From the NCBI RefSeq assembly GCF_004346195.1, contig NZ_SMAK01000007.1, positions 1-64,000 of the forward strand: DNA of 64,000 nt. The letters are read 5' to 3'. Shown here piece after piece: positions 9,379 through 17,700 of the stretch (the first letter of the stretch is position 1; each line of letters opens with the position of its first letter). Under the pieces are notes generated by a model. That model ran no database searches. It was not told the origin of the DNA and saw nothing but the letters and a program-made list of their open reading frames with translations. The translations under genes and the position numbers were made by a program. The DNA comes from Tepidamorphus gemmatus (lineage in GTDB: Bacteria > Pseudomonadota > Alphaproteobacteria > Rhizobiales > Tepidamorphaceae).

Positions 9379-9791
9379 CGCGGATCATCGCAGCCGCGAT
9401 CCGATGATGCGTTCCGGGCGAGAGGCTGCCGAGGTTGCGACGTTCCGGTGTCGAGAGGGGTCGGCTAAACGGGCACGGGACCGGACGTCCGGCGCAACGC
9501 GGTCGCGACTGAATGGCAAGGCAGCTCGCGCCCGGGCGACCGCCGGAAGGCGTCGCCGTAGCCGTGGCGTCGGCCTGCACACGGCACGTGAACGGGTTGC
9601 CCGACATCGTTGCGAAGAACCGGCGGGCTGCACGCTGATCGCAACCGCTGTTCCGCTCCTGCTTCCCGTCACGTCGTACATCCTGACGGCGAACCGGGTT
9701 CACCGATGCGGAAACTGTCCCAATCTCGCCGACACCCGCCGGTCAGACGTCTGCCGTCAGCGATCTTCCGCATGATCAACGAGGCGAGCGC
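9379..9791. other. Intergenic region without a recognisable gene
   Basis: About 410 bp. The frames across it are Arg-rich and have no ribosome sites or family resemblance. A 12-bp perfect palindrome, CCGGACGTCCGG, lies at 9481-9492, and a short stem ATCATCG/CGATGAT (9384-9390 with 9402-9408) follows the hydrolase stop and could act in termination. Nothing else was seen. Confidence 0.5.
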
Positions 9792-10121
9792 ATGCGACCG
9801 ATCTCCTCGATCATTGCCGTCCTGGCGGGGCTCGCGACCAGCGGATCGGCGGCTGCGTCCGGGCCGGGCGGAGCGGCGGGGCTCGAGAAGGCGGCGATCT
9901 GCGCCTCCTGCCATGGTCCGGTCGGCATCTCGCCGGTGCCGACCTATCGGAACATCGCCGGGCAGAACGCGCTCTGCCTGGAACATGCGCTGAAGCGCTA
10001 CCGGGCCGGCGAGCGGGGCGGCGATCAGTTCGGGATGATGTTCACGGTGACGCAGGCGCTGAGCGATACCGACATCACCGATCTCGCCGACTACGATGCC
10101 AGCCTGCCGGCCGGCCGCTGA
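9792..10121 (+). CDS. Small class I cytochrome c (c4-like, secreted)
   Basis: A 109-residue electron carrier. Signal peptide at residues 1-22, one heme-attachment motif CASCH (Cys37, Cys40, His41), and Met82 or Met83 in the FGMMF segment as the probable distal heme ligand. The sequence around the heme (AAICASCHGP) and the C-terminal DITDLADYDASL helix match single-domain cytochromes of the c4/c553 group. It acts in the periplasm. No oxidase or dehydrogenase partner is adjacent. The 3' end overlaps the 3' end of the opposite-strand GtrA-like gene by 31 bp. Confidence 0.85.
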   Translation: MRPISSIIAVLAGLATSGSAAASGPGGAAGLEKAAICASCHGPVGISPVPTYRNIAGQNALCLEHALKRYRAGERGGDQFGMMFTVTQALSDTDITDLADYDASLPAGR

Positions 10122-10558
10122 GCCGGAATATCGGCGCTTGCGGCGTGGCGACCTGCGGCGTGACGAAAGGTCAGGAACTTGTGGCCGACGAAGTTGACCG
10201 CCGCGCCCACCGCGATGGCGATGCCGTGGGCGGTCGCCTCGGGCATGAAGGCGTAGTCGGCGGCCGGGAAGACGCGCGCGACGAGGAGCATCGCCACCGA
10301 CCAGACCACCACCGCTCCGGCCGCATTGACGATCAGGAACACCGCGACCTGCCGTCCGATCGGCACGGTTGAACCCGGGAACACATAGGCCCGGTAGAGG
10401 GCAAAGCCGGCCGTCATGCCTATGGCGTAGGCGACCAGGATCGCCGCGGAGAACGGCAGCACCAGCGATAGCGGAAAGCGGACGAGCCAGTTGATCGCGG
10501 CGGCGAGCCCGCCCAGCAGCAGGAAGCGCAGGATCTGCGCGATGAGCGTTCGGTTCAC
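10091..10558 (-). CDS. GtrA-like membrane protein
   Basis: A small polytopic protein (155 residues, four predicted helices) of the GtrA/DPMS-associated family, thought to flip or position polyprenyl-linked sugars. Visible features are QILRFLLLGGLAAAINWLVR at the N-terminus and VNFVGHKFLTFR before the C-terminal tail, the usual end of the family. The start is most likely GTG at 10558, which overlaps the stop of the UbiA-type gene by 4 nt (GTGA). That overlap and the joint function argue for one transcription unit handling a lipid-linked sugar. The tail after the FLTFR motif is about 25 residues longer than usual and lies over the cytochrome gene. Confidence 0.8.
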   Translation of the reverse strand: MNRTLIAQILRFLLLGGLAAAINWLVRFPLSLVLPFSAAILVAYAIGMTAGFALYRAYVFPGSTVPIGRQVAVFLIVNAAGAVVVWSVAMLLVARVFPAADYAFMPEATAHGIAIAVGAAVNFVGHKFLTFRHAAGRHAASADIPAQRPAGRLAS

Positions 10559-12051
10559 GCGCCGAGCCCGTACCAGGCGCCGAGGAAGGTCAGCCCCATT
10601 ACCGCGCCGAGCATCAGGCTGGTGCGGTCGCGGATGGCGAAGGCGACCGGATCGTCGTTGAGCTCGCCGCGCTGGCACAGCAGCCAGACGCGGCCGATCC
10701 ACAGGAACAGGATCGGCGGAAAGGCCCAGAGCCAGATCGGATTCGCATACAGCCCGACCTTGAAGGCATCGTTGATCAGGTAGAGCACCATGATCACGAT
10801 TGCGGCCAGCCCGCTGGCCACACCCATGGCCAGCAGCAGTGGACCGTCGGTGGTGATGTAACCGCGGCCGGCGATCCGGCGCTCGCCGAGGGCGGCCATG
10901 CGTTCGACCTCGGTATGCCGCTTGGCGAAGGACAGCGAGGCAAACAGGAACATCGAGAAGACCAGCAGCCACGGCGAGACCACGACACCGGCCGAGGCAA
11001 TTCCCAGGCCGAGTCGCATGGTGAAGAGCAGCGCCAGCACGAAGGCATCGACGATCGGCTGCCGCTTCAGCGCCATCGAATAGGCGACGGTCAGGATCAG
11101 ATACGCCGCGAGCAGCGCCACGGCCGCCGCGCCGACAATCGCGGCAAGGCCGAAGGCCAGGGCAAAGCCGATCGGCAGGGAGAGCACGGCAGTGGAGATC
11201 GGCATGTGCCCGCTGGCCAGCGGCCGCAGCCGCTTCGACCAGTGACGGCGGTCCTCGGGCAGGTCGAACAGATCGTTGAGCAGATAGGTGGTGGAGGCGA
11301 GCACGCCGATCGCGACGAAGGCGATCGCGGCATTCGCCCAGGCAACCGTATTGCCGATCTCGCCGCCGAGCACCAGGGGCACGAAGACCAGCCCGTTCTT
11401 CGCCCATTGGTGCAGCCGCGCCGCCTTGGCGAAGGCGGCAGCGATGCTCGGACGCGGAAACGTCGCCTCGACCGGACGGAACCGGGCTGCCTCACGCTCG
11501 ATGCGACGGGGCGCCTCGACCAGCACGACCGTATCGGCGCGCCGCCAGACGGGTAGGTCGGCGCTGCTGTCGCCAGCGTAGGAGAAGCCGTCCGGAAAGG
11601 CCTGCGCCAGCGCCTCGGCCTTGGCCGCGCCCTTCATGTTGGTAACACCGTCGCTGGCGATCACCCGGTCGATGAACGGGAAGCGTCTGGCGATGGCGGT
11701 GGCAAGCAGCAGGTCGGTTGCAGTCGCCAGCACCACCTGCCGGCCCTTGGCCTTCTCGGCCGCGGCATAGGCGGCGAGTTCCTCGTTGACGGGAAGCGAG
11801 TCGACATCGACGGCGACCTGCTCGGCGAGCCGGCGCTTCAGGACCGCGCGGCCCTGCATGAGCCAGCGGACGACCTTGAAGATGCCGAACGGATTGCGGC
11901 GCAGGAAGCCGATCGCGGTCTCGTGCAGGATGTCACAGCGGATCAGACTGCGATCGAGATCCAGCACCAGCGGCGGCAGATCGCAGCGCGCCCCCGACTC
12001 CCCCGTATCGGCATGGATCGATGGTTTGGCCGTGCGCAGAGCAGCGGTCAT
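10555..12051 (-). CDS. HAD phosphatase-UbiA prenyltransferase fusion
   Basis: A 498-residue two-domain enzyme. Residues about 25-205 form a haloacid-dehalogenase-like domain, with DLDRS (nucleophile Asp31, Asp33) and the late GDSSADLP motif. Residues about 215-498 form a membrane UbiA-type transferase with the Mg-binding NDLFDLPED motif at 259-267. In actinobacteria and rhizobia this arrangement resembles decaprenyl-phosphate phosphoribose synthesis, in which a prenyl phosphate receives phosphoribose and the HAD part removes the phosphate; the fused phosphatase would do both steps. This substrate assignment is inference. The start at ATG 12051 is preferred over an upstream in-frame TTG at 12123. 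Confidence 0.82.
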   Translation of the reverse strand: MTAALRTAKPSIHADTGESGARCDLPPLVLDLDRSLIRCDILHETAIGFLRRNPFGIFKVVRWLMQGRAVLKRRLAEQVAVDVDSLPVNEELAAYAAAEKAKGRQVVLATATDLLLATAIARRFPFIDRVIASDGVTNMKGAAKAEALAQAFPDGFSYAGDSSADLPVWRRADTVVLVEAPRRIEREAARFRPVEATFPRPSIAAAFAKAARLHQWAKNGLVFVPLVLGGEIGNTVAWANAAIAFVAIGVLASTTYLLNDLFDLPEDRRHWSKRLRPLASGHMPISTAVLSLPIGFALAFGLAAIVGAAAVALLAAYLILTVAYSMALKRQPIVDAFVLALLFTMRLGLGIASAGVVVSPWLLVFSMFLFASLSFAKRHTEVERMAALGERRIAGRGYITTDGPLLLAMGVASGLAAIVIMVLYLINDAFKVGLYANPIWLWAFPPILFLWIGRVWLLCQRGELNDDPVAFAIRDRTSLMLGAVMGLTFLGAWYGLGA

Positions 12052-12124
12052 TGCCCAGTTCCGTTCAGCTTTCGGTCGTGGCCGTCCGCAGTCCAAGAAA
12101 GGCGAGCGGTCGGCAAATTGCAAA

Positions 12125-12150
12125 TTAACGTCTCGGTAAGAGTTAACGTC
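12125..12150. promoter_or_regulatory. Direct repeat TTAACGTC in the divergent region
   Basis: Two exact copies of TTAACGTC at 12125-12132 and 12143-12150, 18 bp apart, in an A/T-rich patch between the UbiA-type gene and the small secreted protein gene. The spacing (about 1.7 helical turns) and the patch are compatible with a regulator site. Confidence 0.3.
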
Positions 12151-12245
12151 GGGAGATCCCGGTGCCTCGCGGCTCCGATATCCGATAGGATTGTCTTGAA
12201 GGTGTCAGGCTGGTCTTAGCAAACATCTCCGATACTGGGGCACCG

Positions 12246-12572
12246 ATGACCAGACCGACGTCCAGCCGCATCGGCACGCCCGCATTCTCCACCGCGATCG
12301 CGCTCGCAACGGTGGCTGCCGGTACCGCGGCTCTTGCGGCCCTGACGGTCGAGCCGAGGCTTATGGCATTCGCGCGGGACTGGGCAGGCAGTTTCGGGCT
12401 CATCCCCGGCTGCAACATCAAGGGCAACATCGCGGCGAACGGCCAGCGCATCTACCACGTGCCCGGCCAGGAATACTACGCCGCGACGCAGGTCGATCTT
12501 GCCCGGGGCGAGCGCTGGTTCTGCAGCGAGTCGGACGCACGGGCTGCCGGATGGCGACGCGCCAAGATCTAG
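12246..12572 (+). CDS. Small secreted protein with the GCNIKGN-YHxPGQ-YY-W motif
   Basis: 108 residues with one N-terminal hydrophobic segment (about 16-35), then a compact domain with GCNIKGNIAANGQRIYHVPG, YYAATQVDL and ERWFCSESDARAAGWR. This motif set is often found at the C-terminus of secreted thermonuclease-like proteins and in small ExoI-annotated rhizobial proteins, and is known as a sunset domain. Function unknown. It is either periplasmic or anchored by the N-terminal segment. Convergent with the PBP1C gene; the two stop codons share the palindrome CTAG (12569-12572). Confidence 0.75.
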   Translation: MTRPTSSRIGTPAFSTAIALATVAAGTAALAALTVEPRLMAFARDWAGSFGLIPGCNIKGNIAANGQRIYHVPGQEYYAATQVDLARGERWFCSESDARAAGWRRAKI

Positions 12573-14701
12573 CGCCGGGCCGATGCTGTCGGCTGCTCCA
12601 GGAACACCGTGACGCTGGTCGCCTTGCCGTCGGCATCGACGACGGAAAGGGTGGAGAAGCCGGACCCGTCCGGTTGCCAGATGACGCTACGGCGACGCTG
12701 TGCGGCATCGACGGGACGGCCGTTGGCGAACCACTGGAAAGGCGGACGGCCGCCGTCGAGCTTGACGACCAGCGGCCGCGGCCGGCCGTCCGGTGCATGC
12801 TGCAGGGCAACGCGGGCGCCATCCGGCGGAAAGACGATCGTTGGCGGCGCCTCGGGCACGACGGGGCCGGCGATCGGCCGCAGCGGCTCGAAGCGGCGCA
12901 GCGCCGGCGGCAGGTCGGCCGCGCCGGCGATCAGCGTCCCGGCCGGCGGTGGCGGCAGCGGCACACGACGCCCGCCGAGGCGCTCGAACGCGTCGAACAG
13001 GATCGGCGCGGCGGTGAGCCGCCCCGACAGGCCGGGAACCGAGGCGCCGTCCGGACGGCCGACCCAGACCCCGATGACATGGCGCCCGTCAAACCCGACC
13101 GACCAGGCGTCGCGAAAGCCGTAGGAGGTGCCGGTCTTGTAGGCGAAGCCGGCACCGGCCCGCCCGGGCGCGGGCGGCGTTCCCTTCAGGATGTCGCCGA
13201 CGAGCCAGGCCGCGCGCGCATCGAGGAACTCCCCCTCGTCCTCCGGCAGACTGGGCCCGGCGGCGACCTCGCGCCGCAGCACAACCGGCCGCCCGCCCGC
13301 GGCAAGACCCGCGAACAGGGTCACCAGACCGTCCATCGTCATGCCGACGCCGCCGAGGCCGACCGGCAGGCCTGGCGCGTCGCCCCGGGGCAGCACCGGC
13401 GTCGCGCCGGCGCGCCGCAGCCGCGCGACGAGGCGGGTGGGCCCGACCGCCTCGAGCAGGCGGATCGCCGGTATGTTGAGCGACTGCTGCAGCGCTTCCC
13501 GGACGCTGACCGTACCCTGATAGGCGAAGTCGAAGTTGCGCGGCCGGTAGGTGCCGAAGCTGGTCGGGCGATCGTCGATCAGCGTCTCGGGCAGCGCGAG
13601 CCCCGCCTCGAAGGCGAGGCCATAGATCAGCGGTTTCAGCGTCGAGCCGGGCGAGCGGACGGCGCGTATCATGTCGACCTGTCCGGCCCGGCCGGCGTCG
13701 AAGAAGTCGGCCGAACCGACTTCGGCCAGCACCTCGCCGGTGGAATGGTCGGCGACGAGAATCGCAAGCGACATGCGCGCGCCCAGTCCGGCGGCTCGGT
13801 CGCGCGCCAGCGCCTCGAGCCGCGCCTGCAGGCCCGCGTCGATGGTGAGGCGACGCTCCGCACCCGCCCACGCGGTTGCCGCCACGAGGCGCGACAGGTG
13901 CGGCGCAAGATGGGGCATGTCGCGGCGCGCCGCCGGCACACTGGCCGCGACGGCGGATGCAACCTCATCGGCTTCGATGACGCCTGCTGCGACCATCCGT
14001 TCCAGCACCCGGTTGCGGGCCGCCGTCGCCGCGCCGGGATTGCGGTCCGGTCGGCGTGTCTCGGGCGCCTGCGGCAACGCGACCAGCAAGGCGGCTTCGG
14101 CAAGGGACAACCGGCGCGGCTCACGGCCGAACCAGGCGATCGAGGCGGCACGGACACCCTCGAGATTGCCGCCATAGGGCGCGAGTGTCAGGTAGAGCGA
14201 CAGGATCTCGTGCTTCTCGAAGGCAAGCTCCAGCCGGATCGCGTCGCGCATCTGAACGAGCTTGGCAGCGAGGCTGCGTTCGGCGCGGGGGGTCAGCAGG
14301 CGGGCGACCTGCATGGTCAGCGTCGAGCCGCCCGAGACGATGCGTCCCGACGTCACCAGCTGCCAGGCGGCACGCCCGAGCGCCAGCGGATCGACACCGG
14401 CATGGCTGGCGAATCGACGATCCTCGTAAGCGATCAGCATGTCGAGGAAGCGGCTGTCGACGGCATCGGCGTTCACGGCGAGCCGCCACCGCCCGTCGGA
14501 GATGGCAAAGGGCCTGAGCAGCACGCCGTCGCGGTCGACGATCTCGCGGGAGACTTCAATGGCGCGCGCGCGGGCGACCGTCTCGGCACCGCCGGGCGCG
14601 GCAAGAAAGGCTGCGGCGGCAACGATCGACACGACGAGTACGATCGCGGCAAGCGCACCCCCCACCGCGCGAACCGTCGCCCCCCCTTCGTCGCGCATCA
14701 C
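12569..14701 (-). CDS. pbpC: Penicillin-binding protein 1C
   Basis: Bifunctional peptidoglycan glycosyltransferase and penicillin-binding protein at the outer face of the inner membrane. Membrane anchor at about 12-35; GT51 domain with EDRRFASHAGVD (93-104) and GGSTLTMQ (124-131); transpeptidase-type domain with SxxK (Ser353-Lys356), SLN (405-407) and KTGTS (520-524); then a C-terminal BiPBP_C domain from about 620. This is the PBP1C layout, and 710 residues is slightly shorter than the E. coli protein. It starts 19 nt after the alpha-2-macroglobulin gene, the usual pairing. ATG at 14698 is an equally possible start, one codon in. Confidence 0.95.
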   Translation of the reverse strand: MMRDEGGATVRAVGGALAAIVLVVSIVAAAAFLAAPGGAETVARARAIEVSREIVDRDGVLLRPFAISDGRWRLAVNADAVDSRFLDMLIAYEDRRFASHAGVDPLALGRAAWQLVTSGRIVSGGSTLTMQVARLLTPRAERSLAAKLVQMRDAIRLELAFEKHEILSLYLTLAPYGGNLEGVRAASIAWFGREPRRLSLAEAALLVALPQAPETRRPDRNPGAATAARNRVLERMVAAGVIEADEVASAVAASVPAARRDMPHLAPHLSRLVAATAWAGAERRLTIDAGLQARLEALARDRAAGLGARMSLAILVADHSTGEVLAEVGSADFFDAGRAGQVDMIRAVRSPGSTLKPLIYGLAFEAGLALPETLIDDRPTSFGTYRPRNFDFAYQGTVSVREALQQSLNIPAIRLLEAVGPTRLVARLRRAGATPVLPRGDAPGLPVGLGGVGMTMDGLVTLFAGLAAGGRPVVLRREVAAGPSLPEDEGEFLDARAAWLVGDILKGTPPAPGRAGAGFAYKTGTSYGFRDAWSVGFDGRHVIGVWVGRPDGASVPGLSGRLTAAPILFDAFERLGGRRVPLPPPPAGTLIAGAADLPPALRRFEPLRPIAGPVVPEAPPTIVFPPDGARVALQHAPDGRPRPLVVKLDGGRPPFQWFANGRPVDAAQRRRSVIWQPDGSGFSTLSVVDADGKATSVTVFLEQPTASARR

Positions 14702-14720
14702 CGCCCCCGATGCCAGACGG

Positions 14721-17700
14721 TCAGGGCCTTGGACCGAGCACCTCGAGGCGGCCGGTCTCGCCGCGCGCGTTCAGATAGGGGCGATACATGTCCTCGACAT
14801 GCACCGGCGGGTGGACGAAGCTGCCGGGCGAAACGGCCCGCACCACATAGGCGAGCGAGAATTCCCGGTCGCCCCTGCCGTCGCGCTCGAAGGCAGCGAC
14901 GAACCGGTCGTCGCGGAACTCGACATGGGCCGGGTTGACGTCGTCCGGCAGCCAGCCGAAACCCGCCAGATCCGCCGATCCCACGAGGCTCGGATTGTCG
15001 ATCTCGAAGCCGGCGGGCAGCATGTCGACGACCAGCACCTTGCTCGGCCAGTCGCTGGTCTCGGTCACCTCGATGACCACGACGAAGCGGTCGTTCTGCG
15101 CGACCTCGGCAACCGGCACCGGGTCGCCGTTCATGTCGTAATAGGTGCGGGTGATCGAGAATCCGTTGGCCTCGGGACCGCGCGGCACTTGCGGGATGCC
15201 GGTTGCGGTCAGGACGGCGGTCACGGCGTGGTCGGAGGTGTTGCGGATGCTGACCGGCCGGCCCTCGAGCCGCTCGCCCGAATAGCGCCGCAACAGGTTG
15301 CCTTCGACAACCTCGCCGTCGACATCGAGCCTGAGCGCGCCGGACCGGTTGATCAGCGCATGGGCTGCCATCAGCATCCAGCCGTCCTCCTGGGTGCTGG
15401 TGTAGCGGCGGCCAGCGCGCTCGGCATCAACGACCTGCAGCAGCGTCGGGATCGGACCGTCGCCGACACCGCTTTCGGCAACGAGGGTCAGGGTGGCGGC
15501 GCCGTCGCGCAGCCTCGAGCCGTAGTCGGATCGGTAACCGCTGCCGGTGCTGCCCTCGAGACTCTCCAGCGCGGCGGCAAAGGCCCGACGGGCGCGCTCG
15601 GCCTCCCCGTAGAGTGCCAGCGCCGCACCGAGCTGCGCCTTGGCAAGCGCGGTCGGAAAGTCGGACAGCCGCGTATCGGCATAGTAGCGGAGGTCGGAGA
15701 TCGCTGCCCGCTTGTTGCGGGCGAGCACATAGAGCGCATAGGCGATCTGGACGCCTTCCCCCTCGACATCGGTCGCCACAGCGAGCCCGTTGGACAGGTG
15801 GTCCAGCGCCTGGCCGAAAGCGAGATCGGGCACCGCATGGCCCTGCTCGCGGGCGCGCGTCAGGAACTCGCTGACATAGGCGTCGAGCCACAGGTCGCCG
15901 CCGCCGGTGGGGCCCCACAGGCCGAAGCCGCCGCCGGAGGACTGCTTTGCCAGAACGTCCTTGATCGCCTTGTCGATCCGCTCGCGCAGCTCCGGCTCGG
16001 TGCCGAGGCCGAGGTCGCGCGCGACGGAGGACAGGTAGAGCAGCGGCATGCCGCGGCTGGTCAGCTGTTCGGCGCATCCATACGGATAGCGGTCGAGCGC
16101 CGCCATGATGGCGGGAATGTCGAGCGCGCCGGCGCGGGTGACCGACAGGCTGACGAAGCCGCTGCCGGGGATCCGGTCGGCGACGAGCGCCCCGTCCAGC
16201 GTGAGGCTCGCGCCCGGAGCGAGCGAGACGACCCGGCGCTCGCTCAGCGGCGGCTCGGCGCCCCGCACCCCGATGTTGAGATCCTGCGTGATCTCCAGTC
16301 CGCTTTCATGGGCAAGCCGCACGCGCAGCCGGTCCTGGCCGATGCGGGTGGCGGTCAGCGGCACCGAGACCGCCGCCTTCTGCTTCTCGGCCATGTGCAG
16401 CATCGCGGCCGGTTCCGGTGTGCCGGCGGATACGGGACCCTGGCTGTCGATCGAAACCACATAGGCGCCGGCAGGGCCGTCGGTGTTGTCGAGGTCGATG
16501 CGCAGCCGCGACCGGTCACCCGGCGCAAGGAAGCGCGGCAGGCTCGAGAGCATCACCACCGGATCGCGGACGATGACGTCGCCCGTGCCGTGGCCAACGC
16601 CATCCCTTGTCCAGGCGACCGCCATCACCCTGAGCGTGCCGTTGAATTCGGGGATATCGAAGCTGACGGTCGCGCGCCCGTCTGCATCCGTGGTCACCAG
16701 CCCGGAAAACAGCGAGACGGGCTCCTGCGTCGGCGGGCTGCCCTGCATGGCCGCCGCCTCGCCGCCGCCCGCGCGCAGCCGGCCGACCTCGCCCGAGAGC
16801 CCGTCGATCAGCGCGCCATAGATGTCGCGCATCTCCATGGCGAGCTTGCGCTGGCCGTAATACCAGGTCTCCGGCGCCGGTGGCTGGAAACCGGTGAGGT
16901 TGAGGATACCGACATCGACCGCGGCAACCGTCAGATAGGCCTGTTGTCCCGGCGCAAGCCCGCCGACCGCCAGGGGCACCGACATCTCGCCGCGCGGGCG
17001 GACGACCTCGGGGAGATCGAGATCGACGGTCAGGGTGCGGTCCGCCATGTCGATCCCGAGCCAGGCGAGGCCGACGGCGCGGGCCGGCATAAGCGAGGCA
17101 TTCTCGCCCATCGGGCGCAGCACCGTCGCGGTCACGTAGGCGCCGGGTGCCCAGCTCGCATCGACGGTGAATTCGACTGTGCCACCGGCATCACCGACGT
17201 CGACCTCACGGCGCTCAAGAACGGTCTCGCCGATCACCGCGACGATCGCCGTGCCGGCGATGCGCGGCGCGATGGTCACGCGCGCCGTGTCTCCGACCCG
17301 GTAGGACGGCTTGTCGAGGGTGAGTTCGACGGAGTCCGGGCTGTCGGCGTCGCTGGCCTCGACATACCAGCCGGCGGTGAACTCGATGCTGGTGACGGGA
17401 CCGTCGGGATCCGGGGACATGACCTCGAGGCGGTAGCGGCCCCAGTCCACGTCGACGGTCAGCCGCGCCGGCTGGTCGGCGGCCAGGTCGATACGGCCGT
17501 CGGCGACGCGTGAGGTATACGTCACGGCGTCGTAGGTCCAGCTGCCGTCGAGCCGGTACCACTGGAAACTGCGGTCGACGCGCAGGAGCTCCCAGCGGAC
17601 GCCGCGCTGGGCGATGCGTTTGCCGGAGGGGTCGAGCGCAATGACATCGAAGGCCGCGCTGGTCCGCTCCGGCACGCTGCCGTCGGCAAACAGCGGCCGT

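Noticed and set aside
9404-9775. Possible small gene in the 9.4-9.8 kb gap
   Set aside because: Arg-rich composition, no ribosome site, no similarity that I recognise.
12551-17513. Very long open frames on the plus strand, opposite PBP1C and the macroglobulin
   Set aside because: They are Arg/Ala/Gly-rich, have no ribosome sites, no family resemblance, and mirror genes with strong motifs on the other strand; they result from high GC.
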